43,446 nt of DNA, taken from JARRRL01 sp037380725 (GTDB lineage: Bacteria; Pseudomonadota; Gammaproteobacteria; Pseudomonadales; JANQJO01). Shown in pieces: positions 9,340 to 18,010 of the stretch. The stretch is taken from assembly GCA_037380725.1 (NCBI GenBank), contig JARRRL010000030.1:1-43446 (forward strand), given 5' to 3'. The notes under the pieces are model-generated. The model ran no database searches. It saw nothing but the letters and a program-made list of their open reading frames with translations, and was not told the DNA's origin. The position numbers were made by a program, and so were the translations under genes. Position 1 is the stretch's first letter. Each line of letters starts with the position of its first letter.

Positions 9340-9771
9340 TTATTCCACCAAAAAGCCGGTGAACAGCACTTCCTCAATGTTGGCGTCGATGCCTTCTTCG
9401 CTCAGTATATCCAGAATATCATCGCGTGCTTGCTCTTTGAGTGCTTGGCGTCCATCAGCCGATGTAATGCCTTCCAGTTCTTGGCGAGCCAGAAGCATAA
9501 GTAGTTGATGTTTGATGCGTGGGAGGTGGCTTTCGACAGCCATCAAAATGCTTTGATTGCTGCGCACTTTAAGCGCGACGTCGGCTTTGACGTAACGTAA
9601 ATTGTCGGCGCGAAAATTGGTGACTAAAGAGGGGGTTATCTGGATATACTGGGCTTTTTCTTCCGAGTCGCTGGATTCGTCGGCATAGGCGTTAACGGCA
9701 GTTGCAAAGATCATTGCTAGAACGAGATCATGCAACAGCTTCAAATAAGGGTGTGTTGGACTGTGAAACAT
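9340..9771 (-). CDS. FliL-family protein with signal peptide
   Basis: A 143-residue exported protein related to FliL, the flagellar basal-body protein associated with stators. Residues 10-30 are hydrophobic and end in AYADE, so they look like a cleavable signal or an N-terminal membrane anchor. The mature part has the FliL pattern: YIQITPSLVTNF, LRYVKADVALKV, then HLPRIKHQLLMLLARQ and a C-terminal FTGFLVE. It lies alone rather than in a flagellar operon, so it is probably a FliL paralogue with a separate role. Three 19-bp imperfect repeats lie directly upstream. The family call is good; function in motility is inferred. Confidence 0.8.
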   Translation of the reverse strand: MFHSPTHPYLKLLHDLVLAMIFATAVNAYADESSDSEEKAQYIQITPSLVTNFRADNLRYVKADVALKVRSNQSILMAVESHLPRIKHQLLMLLARQELEGITSADGRQALKEQARDDILDILSEEGIDANIEEVLFTGFLVE

Positions 9772-10335
9772 AAGCCCATCTCCATCGCATAGTGTTTTAA
9801 ATATCGCATAGTGTCTTGAATATCATGTTGTGTCTTGAATCGGTTGACGCGCTTCCGTATGGCATGAAATGCGTGAACTGTATAAAGTTGAATGTTGATT
9901 GCAGTATAGGTGAAATTTAATTGACGAAACGAATTTCTTGACCGCCTATTTCGAGTTTTGTGTCACAAAAGCGTGAGGCGCTTTGTTCGCGAGGTCTTTG
10001 CTATTGGCATGTACCCTCTTGTCTATACCCTCCTGTTTGTACCTTGTACGCACCAAGTTCTCGCAAGAAAGCGTCTAGGCTTTGATCCTTGCTGAGTTTG
10101 TTTGCATTGCCTATCCTTTGTGGTGAGCTGTCATGTATTAAAATGTAAACATTGAACATGTCATTGAGCTACGGTGTGCGTATTTTTGCATAAAAACGAT
10201 ACTGCTTCACAATGCCTATGAATGAGACGAAAATAGAGGTATTGTAGTGTGATGGATTATGGAAATATGCGTAATGTGGGCGGGTTAATACAAAGTAAGT
10301 AGGGCGAAAGCCGTTATGTTAGGTTTAAGGGCTTA
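9772..10335. other. divergent intergenic region between the FliL-like gene and algQ
   Basis: This 564-bp region should hold the divergent promoters of the FliL-like gene and algQ. Apart from the 19-bp repeats at 9784-9840 I see no defined structure and no convincing gene. The stretch from about 10130 to 10320 is AT-rich. Confidence 0.5.
9784..9840. repeat. three imperfect 19-bp tandem repeats
   Basis: Units start at 9784, 9803 and 9822. The first two share ATCGCATAGTGT and differ at two positions near their ends. The third begins ATCATGTTGTGT and ends like the second. The array lies within the first 70 bases upstream of the FliL-like start, where it could overlap its promoter. Confidence 0.85.
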
Positions 10336-10890
10336 ATGGGATGTAGAATTATGAGCGCGGATGGCATCGGTTCACCTAAGCAGGGCGTGACTCCAATCAG
10401 TAGTTTTGTCACGCGATCTCTTGCTGATATTTCAGATCAGGAATTGTGGCAAGAGGTTGATAAATTGATTGTGAGTTGGCTCAAAGAGCGCCAATCGCTG
10501 ATCTTGCTGTTGTGTGCTGTCGACGGTTTGCGTGAATTTACGCCACAAGGTACACCTGTTTTTGTTAAAGTACAGGCCTTTTGTGAGGTGTTGGTGGATT
10601 ATGTGTCGGCTGGGCATTTTGAAGTGTATGATAAATTAGTTCAGGAAGCGGAAAGTTTTGGTGAAGACGCTTCCGCCTTGATGAATGAGCTGTTTCCAAA
10701 ATTGAAAGCATCAACGACGCAAGCGTTGTGGTTCAATGATAAATATGAGAACAATGAAAAGTTTAATGAAAATCGAGACGCATTGACTTCGGACATGTCA
10801 CACATTGCAGAGAGTCTTTCCGAGCGTTTTGAGCTTGAAGATCGCTTGATTGCGGATTTACACGCTCGACACCGAGCGGTTGTCGCTTAA
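10336..10890 (+). CDS. algQ: Rsd/AlgQ-family regulator of sigma-70
   Basis: Rsd/AlgQ binds the housekeeping sigma factor and shifts RNA polymerase use towards alternative sigma factors; in Pseudomonas AlgQ also affects alginate and iron-related genes. The 184-residue helical product has the family pattern: WLKERQSLILLLCAVDGL, then FCEVLVDYVSAGHFEVYDKL, and a later ALWFNDKYE-type segment. The ATG at 10336 has an AAGGG site 6-7 bases upstream; an ATG five codons later is possible. The WD40-like lipoprotein gene starts 23 bases downstream and may be co-transcribed. The neighbourhood (FKBP, algP position, hemB) matches the Pseudomonas algQ locus. Confidence 0.92.
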   Translation: MGCRIMSADGIGSPKQGVTPISSFVTRSLADISDQELWQEVDKLIVSWLKERQSLILLLCAVDGLREFTPQGTPVFVKVQAFCEVLVDYVSAGHFEVYDKLVQEAESFGEDASALMNELFPKLKASTTQALWFNDKYENNEKFNENRDALTSDMSHIAESLSERFELEDRLIADLHARHRAVVA

Positions 10891-10913
10891 GTCCGGTGCG
10901 GAAATAAGCGACG

Positions 10914-11945
10914 GTGTGCGCTGGAATGGTTTGGTCCGCTGGTCTACGACCCCTGTTTAAATTATCTTTTCTCCGTGTGTGGATGGCCTTGATTGGCGTT
11001 TCGCTGCTCGGCTGTGTTGCTGATAAACCCGTACGAAAAAGTGAGCTTGCTGTACAGGGCCTTTATGCGGCAGCTTTGTCGCAAAATGGCGAGGCTGTGG
11101 TGTTGGGGTCTATCCAGCATGGCGGTAGCTATTGGACTTTGGGTACGCAATTTGAACGACGGTTTAATTGGGATCACCAGAAGGATCAGGAAAAGCGTGG
11201 ACACAGTGCATTAACGGTGGTGGCGTTATCACGAGATAACCGGTTTGCTTTGACGGCGGATGAGCGGCGTTTCGTGGTGTGGAGCACCCAAACGGGTGAA
11301 TCCATAGGGTTTTGGCAGGTTGACGGTAAAATTACCGGTGCCGCATTGTCGGATGGCGGCGCGTTTGCTTTGGTTGGCTTGGACAATTTTGAAGCTTTGT
11401 ACGTGGATGTGAAACAAGGTGGTTTTGTGCACAAACTGATTCACGCTGCCGCGATTCAGGATGTGGCGATCAGTGCGGATGGTGGTCTAGGCGTTACAGC
11501 AACGGAAGCAGGTTTGGTTCAGGTGTGGGTGTTGAAGGCAGCGAAATCAATACGGCAATGGGAACACGATGGTCCGGTGAATTGTATTGCGATCGACGCA
11601 AAAGGAGAACATGTATTTACGTTTGGTTCTTCTGTGGGCGGCCAGATCTGGGATGCTCGAAAAAACGAGAGACTATTAGAAATTCCGCTGAGCAATGGTT
11701 CTGTAACGGCGGCTCGATTTCACGATCATAAACCCCATTTGTTACTGGGGACGTCCGCGCGTGAGACAGCATTGTGGAATTGGTCGACAAAAAAACAATT
11801 GCAGCGCTGGATAGCACCAAAAAAATCGCTCTGGAAACCCGAAGGCATTCGTTTATATGATGTGGCGTTTACGCGCTCAGAAAAACACGTTTTGTCGGTT
11901 GCCTCAAATGGCGCGCTCTACGTGTGGGATGTGGCGACGCCATAG
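10914..11945 (+). CDS. WD40-repeat beta-propeller lipoprotein
   Basis: A predicted exported lipoprotein of about 340 residues folded as a WD40-like beta propeller. The hydrophobic N-terminus ends at VSLLGCVAD, a good lipobox. I count about seven repeating units, many ending in a Trp-containing strand such as FVVWST, VQVWVL, GQIWDA, ALWNWS and LYVWDV. No enzyme motif is visible, so it probably acts as a binding or scaffold protein in the periplasm. The start is uncertain: a GTG at 10914, an ATG at 10926 and an ATG at 10983 are all in frame ahead of the lipobox. It follows algQ by 23 bases. Confidence 0.85.
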   Translation: MCAGMVWSAGLRPLFKLSFLRVWMALIGVSLLGCVADKPVRKSELAVQGLYAAALSQNGEAVVLGSIQHGGSYWTLGTQFERRFNWDHQKDQEKRGHSALTVVALSRDNRFALTADERRFVVWSTQTGESIGFWQVDGKITGAALSDGGAFALVGLDNFEALYVDVKQGGFVHKLIHAAAIQDVAISADGGLGVTATEAGLVQVWVLKAAKSIRQWEHDGPVNCIAIDAKGEHVFTFGSSVGGQIWDARKNERLLEIPLSNGSVTAARFHDHKPHLLLGTSARETALWNWSTKKQLQRWIAPKKSLWKPEGIRLYDVAFTRSEKHVLSVASNGALYVWDVATP

Positions 11946-12001
11946 CAGCGGCGCACATGGAGAGCGCCTGACTGCTTTGACCGCCACATTGACGGACACA
12001 A

Positions 12002-12039
12002 GCCGCATTGTTCGGGTAAAAAAGTTAATGTGGCTTTTT
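12002..12039 (+). terminator. probable terminator of the WD40-like gene
   Basis: GCCGCATT pairs with AATGTGGC (one G-U pair) across a 17-base loop, followed by five T bases. It reads in the direction of the WD40-like gene and overlaps the 3' end of the convergent FKBP gene. The long loop lowers confidence. Confidence 0.5.
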
Positions 12040-12798
12040 ATCGTGCTCAGCCGCCATACCGTGAATGGCGTGTGGTGAATTTGCTGTTTTCTCTTGCTGG
12101 GCTATTTTGATCAATTCAACATCGAAGATGAGCGTTTCGTTTGGTCCGATGACACTGGAAGCGCCTTTTTCGCCGTAGGCCAGATTCGAAGGAATGAAGA
12201 GTTGCCAGTGAGCGCCGGGTTTCATCAGCTGTAGCGCTTCGGTCCAGCCTGGGATAACGCCATTAACACTGAATTGTATGGGTTGGCCGCGCTGACGTGA
12301 ACTGTCAAAGACAGTACCATCGACGAGTGTACCTTCGTAATGAACGGTTACCGTGTCATTGGGGCCTGGTGAATCGCCTTTGCCTGCTTTCAGGATTTTG
12401 TATTGCAATCCAGAGTCTGTCACCTCTACCCCTACTTTTTGGGCGTTCTCGGCTAAAAAGGCTTCACCTTTTGTTCGATTTGCATCAGCTGTTTCCGCGC
12501 GTTCTTTTTCCATTTCGGCGCGTTTTTTCTGTTGAAATGCAGTGAGTGCTTGCGCGGTTTCTACCTCAGTCAACAGCGGCTTTTTAGCGTTAAAGCCATC
12601 CGAGAGACCGCGAATAATCAAGTTGACGTCCAGTTCGCTGAGGTCGCGCTTCATGCTTTCGCCGTATTTTAAGCCGATGGCGTAACTGGCCTTTTCAAGG
12701 TCGGTGTTGAGCGTGGGGGCTTCAGCGGCGTACCCGTTAAAACTGAATACGGCGGCTGCCAGTCCAAGTGCAAGATATGAAGTTCGTGTTTTTAGCAT
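12025..12798 (-). CDS. exported FKBP-type peptidyl-prolyl isomerase (FkpA/Mip-like)
   Basis: A periplasmic or outer-membrane folding helper that speeds proline isomerisation. Residues 1-24 form a signal peptide ending in GYAAEAP. An N-terminal helical dimerisation region (about 30-130, including KASYAIGLKYGESM) precedes the FKBP catalytic domain at about 140-235. Family motifs there are VTVHYEGTLVDGTVFDSS, VIPGWTEALQLMKPG and IPSNLAYGEKG. The C-terminal tail is polar and His/Lys-rich. The ATG has a GGAG site about 8 bases upstream. The same gene type lies next to algP and algQ in Pseudomonas. Some Mip-like members are virulence factors, but nothing here proves that role. Confidence 0.94.
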   Translation of the reverse strand: MLKTRTSYLALGLAAAVFSFNGYAAEAPTLNTDLEKASYAIGLKYGESMKRDLSELDVNLIIRGLSDGFNAKKPLLTEVETAQALTAFQQKKRAEMEKERAETADANRTKGEAFLAENAQKVGVEVTDSGLQYKILKAGKGDSPGPNDTVTVHYEGTLVDGTVFDSSRQRGQPIQFSVNGVIPGWTEALQLMKPGAHWQLFIPSNLAYGEKGASSVIGPNETLIFDVELIKIAQQEKTANSPHAIHGMAAEHDKKPH

Positions 12799-13349
12799 GC
12801 GTGATGCTCCGCTGGTTTAAGTGTGTTTGTGATATTAGCAAAAAGGTTCTTGTCTGTCGCGAATGGGTTCTGGCTGGCGTCGAGCTTTCATCGTGAGTCG
12901 CAAAACTGTGTGCAGCACAGAGTTTGGTGGAACAGGGCTTGAGATTAATGTGAGTTGGTCTGATATCGTGTCACGAAGTGTAACTTTACTTCGTTCGTGT
13001 TGGTGTGGGTGGCGTAAGTGTTGCACTTGCAGGGCAAGACTTTTCAGACAGGTGTATTGCAGCTAAGATAACGACTTGTTGTGTGGGATACGCGAGATTG
13101 CTTTCGCGATGTTTTTTGTTCTCGATGATCTTGTTCGCGTCGTACTGTGCTGCTCCCCGGCGTGCAGTTTTCCGTTGCTAAGGCGCATCGGTGTGGTCGT
13201 ACATGGGGTGAGGGGTGTGAGGAAAATCTGCTGTATTGGTGCTACAGTAGAGCCGTCTGTGCTGTAAAATAAAACGGCATTCTCATGCATCACAGTGAAC
13301 GCGCTGGCTGTCTTGATGAATGACAATTGGTAATGAAAAGGGGAGTGAG
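12799..13349. other. divergent intergenic region upstream of the algP-position gene
   Basis: This 551-bp region separates the FKBP gene (minus) from the lysine-rich gene (plus). At 13091-13117 a 5-bp stem, CGCGA and TCGCG around 8 bases, is followed within a few bases by a run of six T. It looks like a small plus-strand terminator, but no upstream plus-strand gene is seen; an sRNA or a leader attenuator is possible. No convincing protein gene is present. Confidence 0.4.
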
Positions 13350-13381
13350 ATGGCGCCTAAGAAAACATCAGCAGGGAATAT

Positions 13382-13385
<4 letters not shown>
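13350..13385 (+). other. 11-codon leader frame with strong ribosome site, probable true start of the algP-position gene
   Basis: An ATG at 13350 follows AAGGGGAGTGAG, the best ribosome site in this area. It reads MAPKKTSAGNM and then meets TGA at 13383. The last ATG codon and the stop overlap the GTG at 13382 that opens the long lysine-rich frame. One additional G here would join the two frames and give a sensible lysine-rich N-terminus. It is either the real start of the gene after a one-base loss, or a short translationally coupled leader. Confidence 0.55.
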
Positions 13386-14470
<1,085 letters not shown>

Positions 14471-14705
14471 CAGCGATCAATTTAAGAGATTCAGATGAGT
14501 CTTATGTTAAGGTCGGTGAAACACGGACGGGTACAGATGAAACGGGTAGTGGGCGCAGTGTGTTTATGCCTGATGAAGATCTGTAAGCCACTCGACAAAC
14601 ACCATTAATTACGATGATAGCAGCCTGCGTTGTGAACCCTCAATGCGTTCTCGCTTGAGGGTTATGCGTGTTTATCGAAATACCAATAATAAAGGGAGTA
14701 TCGAC

Positions 14706-15719
14706 ATGCCTTACCCGCTACCGCAAGCGTTTCCTCATACCCGATTACGCCGAATGCGCCAGTCTAGTACGGTGCGAAATTTGATGCGTGAGACGAACTT
14801 AAAACCTGAACATTTGATCTGCCCCGTATTTGTTATGCCGGGCAGTCAACAGCGTGAACCCATCAGCTCGATGCCGGATGTATGTCGGTTAACGGCGGAC
14901 GAATTATTGAAAGAGGCGGAGGCGCTGTTAACGCTGGGAGTGAGAGCGGTGGCGCTGTTCCCTGTCGTGCCGATGTCGTTAAAATCTACGGATGCGGCTG
15001 AAGCGTATGCAGAAAGTGGGTTGGTGCAAACTACAATTCGTACGCTAAAAGATCGATTGCCTGAGTTAACGATCATAACCGATGTTGCGTTGGATCCGTA
15101 TACTGTTCATGGTCAAGATGGTCTCATCGATGAGAGCGGATATGTGCTCAATGATGAAACGGTGGACGTTTTGGTGCGTCAAGCCTTGTCTCATGTGTCA
15201 GCGGGGGCGGATATTGTCGCCCCGTCGGATATGATGGATGGTCGTATCGGTGCGATTCGCGGAGCCTTGGAATCGGCGGGATATCGTAATGCAATGATCT
15301 TATCGTATGCGGCTAAATACGCTTCGAGTTTTTATGGTCCGTTTCGCGATGCCGTAGGCTCGGCTGCGCAATTGGGATCGAGCAGTAAAGAGACGTATCA
15401 GATGGACCCCGCTAATGTGGAAGAAGCGATCCGTGAAGTGGCCTTGGATTTGAGCGAAGGCGCTGATATGGTGATGGTCAAGCCTGGCTTACCGTATCTT
15501 GATGTCATTCGGCACGTTAGGCAGCATTTTCAAGTGCCTACTTTGGCATATCAAGTCAGCGGTGAGTACGCAATGATTAAATCGGCGGCTAGGGCCGGTT
15601 GTTTGGATGAGCGTAAAGCGGTGTTGGAGTCTTTAATGTGTCTGCGTCGTGCTGGTGCACATGGTATTCTGACCTATTATGCCAAATCTGCCGCGTCGTG
15701 GTTGGTCAACTCAGAATAA
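14706..15719 (+). CDS. hemB: delta-aminolevulinic acid dehydratase (porphobilinogen synthase)
   Basis: HemB condenses two 5-aminolevulinate molecules to porphobilinogen, the first common pyrrole of heme synthesis, in the cytoplasm. The product is about 337 residues, normal for the family. The Schiff-base lysines are visible in SYAAKYASSFYGPFRDA (about Lys204) and MVMVKPGLPYLD (about Lys259). The segment DVALDPYTVHGQDG has Ala and Asp where zinc enzymes carry cysteines, so this is the magnesium-type enzyme typical of Pseudomonas. I chose the ATG at 14706 with AGGGAG upstream; the frame stays open 63 bases further. The stop precedes the likely ppk1 start by about 50 bases, so the two may be co-transcribed. 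Confidence 0.97.
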   Translation: MPYPLPQAFPHTRLRRMRQSSTVRNLMRETNLKPEHLICPVFVMPGSQQREPISSMPDVCRLTADELLKEAEALLTLGVRAVALFPVVPMSLKSTDAAEAYAESGLVQTTIRTLKDRLPELTIITDVALDPYTVHGQDGLIDESGYVLNDETVDVLVRQALSHVSAGADIVAPSDMMDGRIGAIRGALESAGYRNAMILSYAAKYASSFYGPFRDAVGSAAQLGSSSKETYQMDPANVEEAIREVALDLSEGADMVMVKPGLPYLDVIRHVRQHFQVPTLAYQVSGEYAMIKSAARAGCLDERKAVLESLMCLRRAGAHGILTYYAKSAASWLVNSE

Positions 15720-15768
15720 ACCGAGTGGTGCGCAATGGCCATTATGCAGTGGAGCGGAATGTCGTACG

Positions 15769-17889
15769 ATGGAATGCAGTACTATGAGTAGTGTTGCAGG
15801 CAATGATGCTTCAAATACCGGTGCTCCCGATATCGATTTGACTGCGCCAGAATTGTATATTAATCGAGAACTCAGTCATCTCAATTTCCATCGTCGTGTG
15901 CTGGCTTTGGCAAAGGATGAACAACTTCCCTTGCTGGAGCGGCTGCGATTTCTGTTGATATTTGACCGAAATATTGATGAATTTTTTGAAATCCGCGTAG
16001 CCGGTTTGATGAAGAAAGTGGCGTATCATCAAGGTCGCCCAGGACCCGATGGCCTGGGTGCGGGCGAGTTATTGAATCACATCAGTGTGTTGGCGCACGA
16101 ACTGGTGGAAGAACAATATCGTACATTGAATGAAGAATTGTTGCCTGCGCTGCGTCAACAAAATGTGTCATTTTTGAGAAGAAGGGAGTGGACACCCGAA
16201 CAATCGGAGTGGGTAAAGCGCTATTTTATGGATCAAGTGGCGCCGGTCATGAGCAGTATCGGATTAGACCCCGCTCACCCTTTCCCGCGTTTAGCCAATA
16301 AAACCCTCAATTTTATTGTTTCGCTAGAGGGGCGAGATGCGTTTGGGTATAAGCGTGGCTTGGCGATTGTGCCAGCACCGCGCTCTTTGCCGCGTTTGAT
16401 TGAATTTCCTGCAAGTGTGTCCAGCGGTGGTCACGATTTTGTGTTTCTCAGCGCGATTATTCATGCGCACGCCGAAGAACTTTTCCCTGGTTTAGAAGTG
16501 AAAGGATGTTATCAATTTCGGGTGACGCGGGATGCCGATTTATACCTCGATGAGGAAGTGGTTGAAGATTTGGCTTTGGCCCTCAAAGGGGAGCTGCAAA
16601 CGCGGCATTTTGGACACGAAGTGCGCTTGGAAGTTGCGGACAATTGTCCCCAGGCTTTGGTGGATTTTTTGCTAAAGCAATTTAATTTGGGTGAGCAATC
16701 GTTGTATCGTGTGGCGGGCATGGTGAACATGTCGCGCATGATGCAGGTCACCGATCTGGAACTGAGTCACTTGAGTTATCCGTTGTTCTCTCCCGGTATT
16801 CCTCGCTTGCTGAAGGTCGTGGACATGTTCAGTACGATACGACAGCGAGATGTTTTGTTGTACCACCCGTTTAACTCATTTCGGCCCATTGTGGAATTGC
16901 TGCGCCAAGCAGCGCGAGATCCAAATGTGTTGGCCATTAAACAAACTTTGTACCGGACGGGTGCGGAATCTGAAGTGACCCGTATATTGGTCGAAGCAGC
17001 GCAGAATGGTAAAGAAGTGACGGCGGTGGTTGAGTTGCGGGCGCGGTTTGATGAGCAGAATAACATTGATGATGCGACGGCCTTACAGAAGGCGGGAGCG
17101 ATCGTCGCCTACGGCATTGTTGGCTACAAAACGCACGCCAAAATGAGCTTAGTGGTGCGTCGCGAAGGTGGCCATTTGCAGCGCTATTTGCACTTGGGGA
17201 CGGGAAATTACCACCCCGGAAACGCACGTATTTATACCGACTTCAGTCTATTGACCTGTCACCCTGGCTTGGGGCAGGACGCGCATGTGGTGTTTCAGCA
17301 GTTGACGGGAATGGGGCATGCCCGAAAATTGCTGCATTTCCTGCATGCTCCGTTTAACTTGCATTCAGGGTTGATGGCGTTTATCCATGATGAAATTGAG
17401 CATGCGCAGCGCGGCGAAGTGGCCAAAATTATGATTAAAGTGAATGGCCTAACCGATCCCTCGTTGATACAAGCGTTGTATCGTGCTGCTCAGGCTGGGG
17501 TGGATGTCGAATTGCTGGTGCGAGGCGTATGTTGTCTGAAACCCGGTGTTCCCGGTGTTTCGGATCGCATTCGAGTGCGTTCCATTGTGGGGCGTTTTTT
17601 GGAGCACGCTCGTGTATATTATTTTTACGCCGGTGGTACAGAACAGTTGTATTTGTCCAGTGCGGATGGCATGGAACGCAATTTGTTCAATCGTGTGGAG
17701 ATTGCTTTTCCTATATTGGATTTTGATTTGAAACACCGAGTGATTGAAGAGGCTTTTTCAATGGCCTTGGCGGATAATGTGGATGCGTGGGATTTGCAAA
17801 CGGATGGGACATTCATTCGTGCAAGGGCGGCGAATGCGGACGCCGTGGTTTCGGTTCATCGTGCGCTCATGGATCGTTATACGGAATAG
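15769..17889 (+). CDS. ppk1: polyphosphate kinase 1
   Basis: Ppk1 reversibly polymerises the gamma phosphate of ATP into polyphosphate, which serves in stress survival, motility and virulence in many bacteria. The roughly 706-residue product shows the N-terminal helical domain (YINRELSHLNFHRRVLALA and NIDEFFEIRVAGL) and two phospholipase-D-like catalytic domains. The autophosphorylated histidine is in GYKTHAKMSLV (about His456), the second conserved one in RFLEHARVYYF. LYLSSADGMERNLFNRVE is the usual C-terminal signature. The start is unclear: the ATG at 15769 and an ATG five codons later are both plausible, and the frame is open back into hemB. A strong hairpin follows the gene. Confidence 0.96.
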   Translation: MECSTMSSVAGNDASNTGAPDIDLTAPELYINRELSHLNFHRRVLALAKDEQLPLLERLRFLLIFDRNIDEFFEIRVAGLMKKVAYHQGRPGPDGLGAGELLNHISVLAHELVEEQYRTLNEELLPALRQQNVSFLRRREWTPEQSEWVKRYFMDQVAPVMSSIGLDPAHPFPRLANKTLNFIVSLEGRDAFGYKRGLAIVPAPRSLPRLIEFPASVSSGGHDFVFLSAIIHAHAEELFPGLEVKGCYQFRVTRDADLYLDEEVVEDLALALKGELQTRHFGHEVRLEVADNCPQALVDFLLKQFNLGEQSLYRVAGMVNMSRMMQVTDLELSHLSYPLFSPGIPRLLKVVDMFSTIRQRDVLLYHPFNSFRPIVELLRQAARDPNVLAIKQTLYRTGAESEVTRILVEAAQNGKEVTAVVELRARFDEQNNIDDATALQKAGAIVAYGIVGYKTHAKMSLVVRREGGHLQRYLHLGTGNYHPGNARIYTDFSLLTCHPGLGQDAHVVFQQLTGMGHARKLLHFLHAPFNLHSGLMAFIHDEIEHAQRGEVAKIMIKVNGLTDPSLIQALYRAAQAGVDVELLVRGVCCLKPGVPGVSDRIRVRSIVGRFLEHARVYYFYAGGTEQLYLSSADGMERNLFNRVEIAFPILDFDLKHRVIEEAFSMALADNVDAWDLQTDGTFIRARAANADAVVSVHRALMDRYTE

Positions 17890-17916
17890 ATCACGGCTCT
17901 TTTATCGGTTGTCTTT

Positions 17917-17948
17917 GTTTTCTTGTTTTCTTGTTTTCTTGTTTTCTT
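17917..17948. repeat. 8-bp tandem repeat, four perfect copies
   Basis: GTTTTCTT is repeated four times without change just after the ppk1 stop codon and before the terminator hairpin. It is another short slippage-type array in a gene flank. Confidence 0.95.
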
Positions 17949-17964
17949 CCTGTGCTTCCGCTTT

Positions 17965-17998
17965 TGTGTCGTCTTGCGCGATGGCGCAGGACGACACA
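17965..17998. terminator. strong hairpin between convergent ppk1 and chemoreceptor genes
   Basis: A 9-bp stem, TGTGTCGTC paired with GACGACACA, encloses a second stem TGCGC/GCGCA around GATG. No T run follows on either strand, so it may act as a bidirectional barrier or rho-assisted terminator. It lies between the ends of ppk1 and the minus-strand chemoreceptor gene. Confidence 0.6.
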
Positions 17999-18010
17999 GC
18001 GTGCAACAGT

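Noticed and set aside
13091..13117. Terminator-like hairpin with T run on the plus strand
   Set aside because: Only a 5-bp stem and no plus-strand gene upstream; kept as a remark in the intergenic entry rather than a separate call.
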